This document shows positions 1 through 12,002 of a stretch of 64,000 bases of DNA, one piece after another (position 1 is the stretch's first letter; each line of letters starts with the position of its first letter). The notes under the pieces were generated by a model. It was not told the DNA's origin and ran no database searches. It saw nothing but the letters and a program-made list of their open reading frames with translations. The stretch is from Rotaria socialis (Eukaryota; Rotifera; Eurotatoria; Philodinida; Philodinidae): positions 186,001 to 250,000 of the forward strand of contig CAJNYU010000541.1 of assembly GCA_905331475.1 (NCBI GenBank), written 5' to 3'. A program made the translations under genes and the position numbers.

Positions 1-243
1 TCTGACGTCACCGTAAGTTCTCTTAGTTTGTCTTTTTCTCAATAAAGAAAACGTTAAAGCCTACGGACTTGTTGAATATATTTATATATTATAGATACTG
101 AAAATTCATTTAAAAACAATCGAAGACATTCATTCTTTTTCTTTGTCTTTTTAAAGCGATCATTAAGACAACAAATATTAGTTCTGCAAATCAACAATGA
201 ATATCATCACTACAATATCATAAGTATTATCGATTACATTTCA
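1..243 (+). other. Possible 5' UTR exon end and intron of the first gene
   Basis: The window opens with a strong splice-donor-like junction, CACC followed by GTAAGT at about 13-18, so bases 1-12 may be the end of an exon on the plus strand. AT-rich sequence follows. A nine-codon upstream reading frame starts at the ATG at 197 and stops before the main ATG at 244; it may be untranslated leader or intron. Weak acceptor-like AGs occur near 180 and 224. The gene body may therefore be spliced to sequence outside the window. Confidence 0.3.
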
Positions 244-864
244 ATGATAGCAACTGAACATTCTCGTCCCAGTTCGAAATCAATGCATGCTCCTTTACCT
301 CCCATGAAATACCCAACATTAACTGCATTACAATCATCCATACCAATCAATCCTCAACTATTGAATTCTATCAGCTCTCAAAAAGCGACTATTAAAGATT
401 TACGTGAAGTCAATTTATTACATGAAATATATCCTTTTCAAACAAATAAAACACGTGTTCAAGAAACAGTTGAAGTCATACCTCAGCCAGTTTCATGCGA
501 ACGTATATTTTATTCATATACAAATGATCATACAGATTTACGTTCTCGTGAATGCATAAAATTATATTCAAAAAAGAATTCTAATCGAATTAATACAAAT
601 AATCATCTTAAAAATTTATATCATGGTATTGAATATAATCAACGATTTCAATTAGATGTTTATTCAACAACGCTTTTTATTTTTCCAAAACAACGTATTG
701 AAAAATTTATAACAGAAATACGTTATATACCAGAACATATTACAATAAAATATAAGACATCACTTGAATTATTAGCAACAACATTAGCATCATCTCAAGA
801 ACATTATTATCAAAATATTCACGATTTTTATCATATATCTAAAGACATTTTTTATCGAATTTAA
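244..864 (+). CDS. Uncharacterised 206-residue protein, single exon
   Basis: This is an uninterrupted frame of 206 codons with the Ser/Asn/Ile-rich, AT-biased codon use of the other real genes here. I recognise no domain. The N-terminal 45 residues are Pro/Ser-rich and probably disordered. The rest mixes basic and aromatic residues (many Tyr, Ile, His) and looks folded. No signal peptide or membrane segment is evident. An AATAAA at 942-947 could be its polyadenylation signal. The 3' end converges on the minus-strand PDZ gene, whose last clear exon begins 96 bp away. The function is unknown. It could also be the last exon of a longer gene entering from the left. Confidence 0.6.
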   Translation: MIATEHSRPSSKSMHAPLPPMKYPTLTALQSSIPINPQLLNSISSQKATIKDLREVNLLHEIYPFQTNKTRVQETVEVIPQPVSCERIFYSYTNDHTDLRSRECIKLYSKKNSNRINTNNHLKNLYHGIEYNQRFQLDVYSTTLFIFPKQRIEKFITEIRYIPEHITIKYKTSLELLATTLASSQEHYYQNIHDFYHISKDIFYRI

Positions 865-959
865 AATTTCTTTTTATTGCTCTTCTTTTTTTTTTAAAGA
901 AAATTGTAAAAAGATTAAGAGAACTAGAGCTAGTGTTAAATAATAAATGCTTTTTTTAC

Positions 960-1284
960 CTTAATGATTTGATCACTGATATTTATTCCAGCTCGATGAG
1001 CTGCACCACCTTCACGTACACTTAATACATAAACAGGATTATCACCAGATACTGTGAGACCATATCCAAAACGATCTCGTTGAATAATAACATTTTTTTG
1101 TTCGAGACCTAAAAAGAATGATCAAACAATTGTGTTTTTTGTCCATATTATAAAATGCACAAACAAACCAGTGGGTAAATCAGGATCAGCTATATATGAT
1201 GATAGACTAAATAAATAAGAATCATGCGGAATGATTTTTATATCAATATGAATACGAAAAATTTCTTTACCGTTCTTGTTCCAT
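960..1284 (-). CDS. PDZ-RhoGEF (ARHGEF11/12)-like protein, N-terminal exons only
   Basis: Three exons fit together on the minus strand: 1284-1271 (ATG plus 14 nt in all), 1206-1169 and 1108-960, with matching phases and GT..AG introns of 64 and 60 nt. The product starts MEQERLSSYIADPDLPTG and runs into a PDZ domain with the segments VIIQRD, GYGLTVSGDNP, VREGGAAHRAGI and DQIIK. This order is typical of the N-terminal PDZ of animal PDZ-RhoGEF/LARG, RGS-type exchange factors that link G12/13-coupled receptors to RhoA. Only the first part of the PDZ is present. After DQIIK there is a weak donor, GTAAAA. Read-through instead adds seven residues, then a stop and an AATAAA (878-873). The gene is therefore either truncated or continues across a long intron holding the 244-864 gene. 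RGS and DH-PH domains are not in the window. Confidence 0.6.
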
Positions 1285-2835
1285 TTCAATGTTAATCACC
1301 ACTAAAATAATGTTGATTCATCTAAATAAAAATCAAACTGATCGGAGTTTAATAGCAAACAGAAAGACGTCCAGCTGAATTGATTGTTATTTCAAGAAGA
1401 ATATAGAATAAATAAACATAAAAAAGCAAAGAGAAGACGCTTTTGATATGGAAGAATATGCTTGATATATCGAGTGATGATGAAGAACTGCCAAGGCACC
1501 GTTTTAGTCATTCATTCTTTCTTCCTCTCTTCAATTGACTTGCTATTTTCATTGGTTATTGATAACCATTTAATATTTTTATTAGATCGGTCAATCCTTT
1601 TGTAAATAGTTTTATTAATTTCTATTCATATTTTGAATGGAAAAATAATGTCAATTGGTTTTTTTAGAAAAGTAAATGAAATAGATATTTTTCTCAGATA
1701 TTGTCGCTAATAATATTATTATGAATGATTATAGCGTCATCTAGATGCATATTTTTCACTAACGATTTTTGTTGATATGTGAAAGATTTTCTTTATTAAA
1801 TAGAAGATAAGAAGAGAAAAAAGAATTTTTCTCATCATCTCGACTAAACTGTTGTCATAAAGGTCTATCTAAGCCAACTGCAAGAGTTATGGCTACTGAC
1901 AACATGACGAATTCTGTCGGTAGGTAGGTACGTTGTCGAGCGTTTTTCATGATTATGTTTAAAAAACCGAAAGGAAAATAAGAGAAAAAGATGAATTAAG
2001 TTTTTCATATGTAAAGTTATGCATTATGTTGTCGCACAACAGGATAGAGTGAGTAATTGCTAGAGTTGACTCAAGTTAAACAGTTTAATTGGCGCAGTGA
2101 TTCGTTCTCTCGAAAATATGTGTTAAAAAAGAAAGTCAAAAACAGAAAATCGCATCTCTGTTATCAAAAAAAAACATGTGTAACTTTCTCCTTTTTTTTG
2201 TGGAGCCTGAGACAAAATTATCGGATGTCAACATATGTCGTGTTTCTTTTTTTGCTTTCCGTAATGCGTAGTTTTTTATGTTCTTATCTTTCATTTGTTT
2301 CTGCTTGCTTGTATACTTAAATAAGTTTCTAATTACAGAATAGACATTCAAATATGTTCAATATGAATTAAGTTCACATTTCAAAACCTACAAGTATTAA
2401 AATCAAGCATATTTCTTTTTTTGAGAGAGCGGATGAATACGCCACATCACCACCAAAAAAACACACATACTCAAATGGTAAAATGAATTTTCGAGAGAGC
2501 TAGAAAGTACAAAAGAAGAAAAAATTGAAATTGCAAGTTTTTTTTTCTTTGTTTTATGCCTTTCTATTGTATGGTAAGAGTGTGAATTGATTTGTCCAAT
2601 CGACACTTTTTTAATATTTCCACCTATGTCAATAAACATTTCTTTAAAATAATTACACACACATTCAAACATCTTATTACGCCTTAGCCTATGAAAGTTA
2701 TATTTTTCTTTACAGATGAATTGAAAGCACTGACGAAGAAGAAAAAGGCAAAAAAAATGTGATTTTTACTTCTTTTCTTTTGATAATAAGAATAACAATA
2801 AAAAAAACTTTCTTCTTTGTTATTATTATTCAATC
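1285..2835. other. Divergent intergenic region between the PDZ gene and cyclin A
   Basis: About 1.55 kb lies between two divergently oriented genes, so both promoters should be here. It holds many T and A runs and an acceptor-like TTTACAG at about 2709-2715 that could end a 5' UTR intron of cyclin A. Short open frames on both strands at 2057-2672 are low-complexity K/F/S frames that I do not accept as genes. Confidence 0.5.
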
Positions 2836-5800
2836 ATGTCAGCTACAACAATTCATCAGGTAGCTACATAAAAAAAATTATGCACATAACGTATATCATG
2901 ATTTTTTGTTTTCTAGTCTCGAGTTCCGAAAGTTCATATACCTTCGGACGCGAGCTATCAAGCGCCTTTAGCACGTCCAAGTTCTCGTTACAAAAGTACT
3001 GTACATGTTCTAACATCAAATCGTGATAATCAAACATCAAATGGTTATCGACGTCGTCGGCCCGATTCAGAAATCATTAATTATCCACAATCATCCTCAA
3101 ATATTGTTTCATATCATCGATCACAACCTCAACAACAAATATCGTCTCGTTCTAATCAACAAAATTATCCAATTTCATTAACATCACGTTCGTCATCATC
3201 ACAATTATCAAATCGTCGAACATCAGTAACTGAAGTGGTACCATCGACATCGAATTTTTCATCATTACTAACACTTAATAATCGATCAACTATTTTAAAT
3301 CCGTCGTCAACCATACATCAAACAGATGGCCAATCTATTCAAAATAAACGTTACTCAGCTGATGCATCAAGTAAATCTTCAATAAGTTCGACTAATGATC
3401 AGAACACAATATCAAATCGTTTAGTTATTATACCAAAATCACAATCAAATAATCCAATCGATAAAAATCATCATTCATCATGTCCAGTTGCTTATCAAAA
3501 TCAAATCAATTTAGGCACAATAACGATTCTATCGGATTCAAGTTCCGATAATACAATTCTTCATCATTTGCCTGATCATAATGAAACAACAGATAAATCA
3601 CAACAATCGTTACATGATGAACGTTTAAATCGTTCGCCAAGAAAACCAAATAATAACAATACTAATAATACTAATAATAATAGTCTAATTGGATCTCGAT
3701 TAAAATCTGTATCATCGTTAGAAGAAAAAAAGAAAACGCCTATACCATCTATTCATTACACAATAGAACCCATTGAAGTTATCGATGATGTCAATGATGA
3801 GAATCATGTTGAATCAAAACAAAAAGCAATTCGCGAAGAGAAAAAACGTAAAGCTAATGAAAATGAACAAGTTCTGATTAATGTTGATGAATATGCATCA
3901 GAAATTTTAATGTATCTTAGAAAACGAGAGGTATAAGATATTATTTCTCTAATAGAATTACTCGATTTTATTCTTATAGCATTCATCACGACCAAAACCA
4001 AATTATATGCGTAAACAAGCAGAATTAACATGGGACATGAGAGCTATATTAATTGATTGGCTATCGGAAGTAGCTGATGAATATAAATTATTTTCTGAGA
4101 CACTTCATTTAGCTGTGAATTTTATTGATCGGTTTCTTTCACGAATGTCAGTAACAAAATCAAAATTTCAATTAATTGGTACCACAGCACTTTATCTAGC
4201 TGCGTATGTTTACTGATTATTATTATTATTATTTTCATGATATTCTATAAATAAAGTCGAAATTTTCTTTTCTAGAAAATGTGAAGAAGTTTACCCACCC
4301 AATGCAGCTGAATTTGCCTATGTTACGGACAATGCATATACAAAAAAACAAGTATTAAAAATTGAAGATCTTTTATTGCAAACGCTTCATTTTGAAGTAT
4401 CCACTGTAACAACACATACATTTCTATTGCATTATCTTAAATTAGCTGAAGTTGATGAAACTACTGAAGACTTAGCCAGAGTAAGTAATTAAAAAATAAA
4501 TAAATGTTCATTTTAGAAATCATAGGAACATTTTTGTTGAAGTTTGTTGTCTTCTAATACGAAATGGTTAATATTCATTCTGGAAGCTCTTGATGGAAAT
4601 ATTACATTTGAAAATTTCATCTCCTGTCGAGACTTGACCCTCTGGTTTTTCGCTAATTTATACATAAGAGTAGAAAACAAATTAATATAATGTTTATGTT
4701 ATTCAGTAAAATTACAACGAATCATTTTTGCATCTAATCTAAAGTCGATGATACAAGAAAACCTGTCAAAATCAATAACACAAGGATTTTAATAAGAACA
4801 TAGATATAATTATATCTGACTTAGTGTTTTCATAAAAGAGAAAAAATAATAGAAAAAATTACTAAAGCTGTTTTTTTTAAGCTTATCTCGAAGGCAATTT
4901 TCATATAAAAAATCTAGATAAAAATTTAATACTGATGAACTATGAACTAGACACAATTTTTTTTAATTCAATAGTTTTCTTCTCCTTCTCGACAATCTAA
5001 AAATAGCTCGATTGATGTGTTCTGTAACCAACAACTATGTTGTATGTTGCCTAACAACTTAAGCTGGTGTTTGACGCTACATCCGGTTTATAAAACAGGC
5101 CCATTTCGCGGGATAGAAATAATGAACAAGGAAGATTTCCTACATCAGCTTAGTCAGTCTATCTACACAGAGCTGTTGAAAATTGATTTCATTTGATAAA
5201 CTCGTCTGCTCTGCAAAGTTTCTAATTTGAAAGTAATCTTGCTAAATGATCTAACTTTTCAAAGGCTTTTGTTCTTGAAACAAAATTTATCATCAATCAA
5301 ATTTACTATATCGCATGCATCTTTTGTATTGTTAACCTGTTCTGGGAGTTATTCAATCAATTATTTTTAATTATAGATGAATCTATATTTGTTTTTTGTT
5401 TTGTTTCTTTTGTTATGATTATTACTCTAAACGAATCGAATGACATACGCCTATCATTAGAAGAAGTTATTCAGCATGCGATATAAATAAATACTAAGTA
5501 AAGCTCATAAAAGCATAGCTCAAAGATATGTGAACAGTTACTTATAGACTCCTCCTGAGTTTTAAGAAATAATATAGAGAAAAATATTATGAGGTATCAG
5601 GACAATAAACTATCATGTTTCACTAGAGGATAAAATCTATTTTTTGTACGTTAGTAAAATTCAGTAGTGAAATAGATTTCAAAATTGTCCAGTATTAGAT
5701 GTGATATTTAGAACTCGAAAAAACAATATCATACTAATTTCTACTAGGAAAAGTCAAAATAAAAATCACTAAGATAATTGTTTTCAACGTTATAGTAGAT

Positions 5801-7001
5801 GAGAAAGTTGCACTAATAAATAGAAAACTAAAATAAACAGTTGATGATATTCTTTACAGTTGCTCATTGAGCAAGAAACTTTTATTTTTGAATTTTTTTT
5901 TATTGTTATCGACGTTTTTCATGACTCGAATTAAGTTTGCCACCTGACTGTGACTTTTTTAAATCTATTTTTGTATAAAATTAATGAGAACATTTGTAAT
6001 CTGCTGTAACAGCCAGAGATAACAAACATAAACGGTATGACGTTTTTGCAACTAAATCTGCAATGCATCGTAGCATTTTTGCCTCAAAAATTTCAGTTTT
6101 TAATTTTGATATTGTATCCAAGAGCAAATCGAATGTTAATGAAATTATTTGATTTAGAATTTTTAAAACTATCTTAAATCTCGCTTTCATCGAGAAACAA
6201 AACAGCAATGTAAACGGTCATTGTTAATGAATTCATGATAGCATAATTGATTTTCCTATTCAGATGTCTGACTTCGTCATAGATTTTTTTTTAAAGAAAA
6301 GGAAATCAACATTTTTCTTATGTTTGCTAATATAAAACACATAGTGACTCAAATAATTTGCTCCCAGCTAATAATAGCGTGTTTTCCTTTTGCTTATTAA
6401 AAGCAAATCATTTTTAATTCTTTTCACACGTCCGCGAGAAGATATAATTAGCTTGTTATTCAATTTTTTTTGAATTCTTACGTAGTTGTAATTTTATGAT
6501 AAATATTTTCCTTGTCTTTACGGATGAATCCGATGATGTTTTTTAGTCTCAATGAAATGGATAAAAAGCTCTTCCTTCGAGTAAATTTATTCAATTAAGT
6601 TTTATTTTTAACATACTTTTTCTTAGTACATTGCTGAACTAACTATGTTGGATCCTGAATGTCTGCAACATTTATCCAGTTTACAAGCTGCTGCCATATT
6701 ATGTCTTGCGCTTCACATGCGTCATATTTCTCCTTGGGTAAATCTATTAAATTACAAAATAAAATTTTTCGTATCGTCAATATTATTTTAGTCGAACACA
6801 TTGAAAAAAGCAACAGGCTATTCAATTCATTCATTTTATTCGATCATGGAAAAAATCTTCTTTCTTGTTGCCAAAGCACATGTACATGATAAATGGGCAA
6901 TAACAAGAAAATATCGTCATATTAAACATCATTCTGTTGCTTTAATTGAACTACCAGCAACATTACCATATACTGAGACGGATAATGATTCTACTCTATG
7001 A
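2836..7001 (+). CDS. Cyclin A
   Basis: Six exons (2836-2859, 2917-3930, 3980-4203, 4276-4480, 6627-6737, 6792-7001) give 595 residues with consistent phases. Residues 1 to about 340 are Ser/Asn/Gln-rich and disordered. The first cyclin box follows, with [18 protein letters not shown] near residue 366 (the hydrophobic-patch MRAIL helix of cyclin A/B), [17 protein letters not shown], and [17 protein letters not shown] and the C-terminal fold ([31 protein letters not shown]) match cyclin A rather than B. It would activate CDK1/CDK2 in S phase and G2/M in the nucleus. The intron after exon 4 is 2.1 kb; the others are 49-72 nt. I see no RxxL destruction box or KEN box in the long N-terminal region, which is unusual for cyclin A. 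Confidence 0.93.
4481..6626 (+). other. Long intron of the cyclin A gene
   Basis: This 2146-nt intron separates the two halves of the second cyclin fold, while its neighbours are 49-72 nt. I found no convincing exon or gene inside it. A perfect match to the RFX X-box consensus lies at 5046-5058. The short minus-strand frame at 5981-6208 is A/T-rich and unsupported. Confidence 0.7.
5046..5058. promoter_or_regulatory. X-box-like motif (RFX consensus) inside the cyclin A intron
   Basis: GTTGCCTAACAAC fits the RFX family consensus RYYNYY-N(1-3)-RRNRAC with no mismatch. It lies in the 2.1-kb intron of cyclin A, near no ciliary gene. A chance match is quite possible in 64 kb, so functional relevance is unproven. 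Confidence 0.25.
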
Positions 7002-7824
7002 AATAATGAAAATGTTTTCGATTTACACCTTTTCAATTTCAATCACAAACTAATTTATGATTAGTGATAATTTATGTCAATTTTTCAGACATGAATTCTT
7101 TTCATTCTTTTCTTTTTTCTTTTTTGTTTTTGATAGTCTTGTGTGTACGTTCTTGGAATAACACATTTCATTTGTTCATTATGTTTTCGTGTATTTTAAA
7201 GAACAAACTTTCATTTTTGTTTTCCGTTTTCTCGTCTCTCTTGTAAACTTATATAAATAGGCAATTTTTCTCGGCGCAACAATTCTTCAAAGGCCGATGT
7301 ATTTGTTTATTTTTGTTTTCTGGCTATGATGTAGATTAGAATGATATATAATCTGATTTGTTCGCATTTTTTTCCTGTTTAATTTGCTTTAATTGAACTT
7401 CGCTTTGTTAAATCCGTCCGACAGTTGTTTCTAAGATACAGTTTGTATCTCGAGTTTTTTTTTCTTTCTACATTTTCTTACCTGTGAACAGTTGTGCTGA
7501 GATTTTACAATTAAAGAACAAATAGAAAGTGTGAGTTGTGTGCATGCATGCCGTTCTTATTCGATTAATATTGATCATGAAGTAGACAATTAGTGCTACG
7601 GACATTTCGTGATACTGTTTTCAGTAAAACGATGTAACATTATTAATTCAATATAGAATGAGTTAGTATCAATTCATCTGTTTGATTATATCTTATTTGT
7701 GAAAAGTAAAACTTTTAATGTTAATTCGCACAAAAGAAAAACAAATGCAATAAATAATCACCGGAAATTTTCTGAAATAAAGTTTTATTGTTCTTCCAGC
7801 AATGTTTATAGATCTTGTACATTT
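7002..7824. other. Intergenic region between convergent cyclin A and GPCR genes
   Basis: This is the shared 3' region of cyclin A (plus) and the GPCR (minus). It is T-rich with several AATAAA-like signals on both strands, including AATAAA near 7750-7755 and minus-strand ones near 7780. The 60-codon frame at 7064-7246 is almost all Phe/Leu/Ser from T runs and is not accepted as a gene. Confidence 0.6.
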
Positions 7825-9576
7825 TTAATGTATCTTGTTAACTCGTATGTAGACTGGTTTTTTATGTAAACGATGAGGTAAACTTGATTGTTCTCGAGCT
7901 TTAAGTGATTCGGTATAGTCACGTAGTGAACATTGGAATGATGCCGTTGTCATTGAATTATAATCAGCAATATTTCCATTATGTTTTTCATAATTGGGCA
8001 TTGCTATTCGATTTAGTGTTGCAAAATTTTCCGAATGTGCTGATTTAAATGAAAATAAACGTTTTAAAGCTCGGCGAAAATTTCCACCAAATAATAAATA
8101 AATAAATATATTAATTGCATAACTTAAATATGACATACAATGAAAAAGAACACCTCGATAAAGTGCAAACTCAGTTTCGTTTAGATTATTTTTATCTGAT
8201 GATTGTGATGAACTCGGCGTTGACTGTTCATATAAAAATATGAAACGAAGATAGTACGATGGAAAATTTAATGAAAGACATGTTAATGATATAGCTAAGA
8301 GCATTTTTGTTAAACGTAACTCAGTTAATACATGCCGATGTACTGAATCATGACGTTTCGATAATGGAATTGGTTTTGTTTTTGACTTTATTGATAATAT
8401 TCGTCGATTTATTGAACTATTATCATTATGATCGTTATTATTTAAATTTCTATTTAATGATTCACAGCCACTATAGATTCGATATAGATATGATGTTTTT
8501 TCTGTTCCGGTTGAACGAGTCGGACGAATCATACGTTGCGAACGATGTGAGAATAGTGAATTTGATTGTGATACTATTGGCATTTGTGGTAATGACATTG
8601 AACTACGTTTTAATGGTGATGAGTCGTCTTTCTTTTTTCCATCTGAAATCCGTTGACATTGATAACGTGAGCCATTAGCAAAAGCATGTTGACGAAATGC
8701 TTTTGAACAGAATAATTTTCTTATAATAAGTATATTTAATATTGATACAAGAATAAACGGTAAAAACATTGTCATGATTGTATCGATCATATTAAGGTTA
8801 TTTAAATAACGTTTATATCCATCTTTTTCGCGACATTGACCAACAATATCAACTTCAGGTACAAAAAATGCAGGATGAATATAAAATATAAATGTTGGTA
8901 TAATTATTATTAATATCACTATACGTGATAAATTTGGTGTACACTGTGACATATGTTTTAATGGAAAATTTACAGCAAAAAATCGTTCAGCCGTAAACGC
9001 AAGCACCATCCATATATGTACGAACGAAGCAACAAAGGACATGTACGTTTGAATATAGCAAATGAAACGAACTTTACGATATAAATCACTATCGAATGCT
9101 GTATGAATCGTGCCAGGTAGAATAGCGAGGATAAAAAAAACATCAATTAATGCCAAAGTAAATAAATATGCCGATGAACGAATACGTCTAAAAAGATATT
9201 ATTTTTTTTTTAAACATCTACTCCTTTCACGTTTTTCATCATTCAGAAAGACATCGGAAAAAAGAATTTGAATGTTATATTCAATAAAAGAATACTCTCA
9301 AAGTTGACGCAGTCATTTATCTAATATAATAATTAGTAATCATTTGCTTTTTCTTTCTTATTTTTACCTCAATGATTTAGTAGAAAAGACGATCGCACAT
9401 ATTATATTTCCAAAAACACCAAGAATCACTAATACAGAATAGTAAATAACTTGAAAATAACGCATAAGAGTATTTCGACTAGTCGATGATGACGATGATG
9501 TTCGATTTAGTGATTGATTTATTGAAAACAAAAGAGATGAAGCAGTTGAATTTAATAATACATTAAATTGATTCAT
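7825..9576 (-). CDS. Class A (rhodopsin-like) GPCR, peptide-receptor type
   Basis: Two exons on the minus strand, 9576-9368 and 9187-7825, with a 180-nt intron in phase, give 523 residues. The N-terminus carries N-glycosylation sequons (NSTAS, NQSLNRTSS). Seven hydrophobic helices can be placed: TM1 with GNIICAIVF, TM2 with LALIDVFFILAILPG (Asp conserved), TM3 ending AFTAERFFAV, TM4 to TM5 with an ECL2 cysteine in GQCRE able to pair with the TM3 cysteine, TM6 with LSLNFPSYYL, and TM7 with YAINIFIYLLFG. The DRY motif is changed to ERF and NPxxY to NIFIY. The third intracellular loop is long (about 150 residues, basic and Ser-rich). The pattern fits FMRFamide/neuropeptide-like receptors of invertebrates; the ligand cannot be told. 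The first intron falls between TM1 and TM2. Confidence 0.88.
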
Positions 9577-12002
9577 TTTTGTTTTTCTTTTAATGACGAC
9601 TGTCTAGTATTGAACAATAAGATATATATTTATATATAACCAGAAAAAGCATATTAATTGTGCATCATTACCTACTTTTTCATTCAATTATAAAGGACAA
9701 ATCAAGTGAAAGTAAACACCGTCGGATTTCTTAAAAAGAAATGAATAGATTTTACGAATCAAATAATCATGGCATTTCTCTTACAAATACTCTACTAAAT
9801 ACATCAATAGCAATATTTTTTTTTCTCTATTTCTAGTTTTCTCATAAAAGACTACTAGACTCGTTTTCTTCATCACAGCTCATCTTTCTCTTCTTCATTC
9901 TCTCTTGTTTTTGTTAGCATAGACAAAAGTTATGCCGACGAGACGCTATCATTAATAGTCAGGATATAAAAATAAAACGAGCACTCTACTATTTGCTGAA
10001 GAGAGAACTAAGTAGAATAATGCAATTAAAAAGTTCACATGGCAAAGAAAACTCATAAAAGATCCACTTTTATATCAATAAAAGTATAGAGATAATTAAT
10101 TTTCAAAGTTAAAACAAATATTTTCACGTAGCTTCAATCTAGGAAGTATAAAGCGAGCCAAGTTTCCCTAGTAGATACTTCATATCAAAAATATTACAAC
10201 GGCAAAAGAAAAAAAGAAGACAGGAAGTCAATGGCAGAGATTGGTATATTGTGCTTCGTACTTTTGCTTATATTTCTGAATTATTATAACACGCATAATC
10301 AAATCTTAAAGTCATCCAACTAATGTTCATCAATCCTTTCCATAATGTCGAAAATAAGAACGCATTGACATCATCAATTATTTCCCTACTGAATACTTTA
10401 AAACTCATCAAAGATTTCAACAAGAATAAAAGGAAAACTGTAAAGTATGAATGAGTCTGAACTATTTTCTTACAGTAATCGAACTAGTACTTTTGATTGA
10501 CAGTTTAATACACACAATACACGATGATATTTTCTCTCTTTTTTCCCCCGCAAAACTATGAAAAGCTAAAAAAAGAAATAGCTAATTAAACTTTAGCTGT
10601 CACAGAATACTACAAAAAAAGAATCATAAAAAGTAGTAGACCGAGTTTCAAGCGCTAGAAGCTTTTGTAAAATTACTGGGCTTCATATTAAAGTACACTG
10701 GATCACATTCATCTACCGCTTGCAATAATATTGTTATATGGGCCGGAAAAAAATCATAGGATCTATCTACGAACCGTTTATTTTTGCGCAGATAATTAAG
10801 ATCAAAGAATAGATTGAATACAAATGTTTTGATTCAGAACAAGTTGACTCGGTGGGGTTACTTCTATATAAAATTCAGTTGTTTTGATCTCTAAAAAGAC
10901 ATGTTACGAATTCGAATTGAACTAAGATAATAGTAGTTATTTATTTCTGCACAAACGAATTAGTGAAAGTACTAGAAAATCTAAAGTCAAATCACGCATT
11001 CGCAGTGTGCAATAGGTTAACTTCAATTATTCTATTATCATGAGTAACCTTTATCAGGTTTTATAAATCGTGTCGTAAAGTAGGATATACTACTAATGTA
11101 GTCAATAATGGATGAATAATGGAAAAGTGACCCATTTTTTTCCATTATTTAAAAAAATTAATTAGTGCATTATAATTAATTCTTTTTTGACATTTCAATG
11201 TATTATCAGGCATAATGTAGAAATTGGGAATAATGCAATGCATTTCAAAGTATTATTTGGAGTACCGTTTTTAAATTAGAAAATTCACTATTTGCGTACC
11301 AGATATATTGAAAAAGTGATTTGACAGATAGATGCTTGATTTGCCACAGCATTCTGTGTATCAAGCTCTTTCCAATAAGAGTCGCGCAAGTTAAAGATCT
11401 AATAAAACATGCAACCTGAGTTACAGCGCTTAGAGTATTTTTCGAATCCATTTTCTCTGATAATTGAAATCTGAACTAAAGTCCTCCCCCCCCCCAGATT
11501 CGAATAGGATAGCCATATATCACATCACAAACGAATGAGAAAGATAAACAGTATAAGACTCTACTCGATATGTGGAAAAAAATTGTATCTCGTATAAAAA
11601 AATAAATAGAAATGAAACTTATTGAAACATAGAACATTCTAAATTTCAGACGTATTAGAAGGTCACCCTAATTAGAAGGCCGTGAAAAAAGTAATGATGT
11701 ACCGAGACATTGTGCAAGGGCATGGCCTTTTATTCTGAAGGGGGCGGGAGGTATTGAAAATTTGACTCAAAATCTGATGAGGTATATCGGATTATTCTTT
11801 CAGTTTCCAAAATATTTCTCTAGGCAAGCCGAAGAGTTTCCGAGTTTGCTCATTCGTTGAAATGTGCACTAACAACTCGAAATCCGACCTCGAGTTTCTA
11901 TTTGATGCAACGAAAGACTACTAGAGTTTTGAATCCTTGTAGAATATTCTGTAAAATGAAAGAGGTCCCAGTCTTCAAACCTCTCAAGAGAAGTTTTCAT
12001 TA
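9577..12002. other. Gene-poor intergenic DNA upstream of the GPCR
   Basis: About 2.4 kb of AT-rich DNA. It should contain the GPCR promoter near 9577-10000. A run of ten or more C residues sits at about 11484-11495. Two small frames (11245-11451 minus, 11857-12141 plus) show no recognisable protein; the second runs into the fold-back element. I see nothing else. Confidence 0.5.

Noticed and set aside
2057-2672. Three short frames between the PDZ gene and cyclin A
   Set aside because: Low-complexity Lys/Phe/Ser content from A and T runs.
8307-8678. 123-codon plus-strand frame
   Set aside because: Antisense shadow of the GPCR's third intracellular loop.
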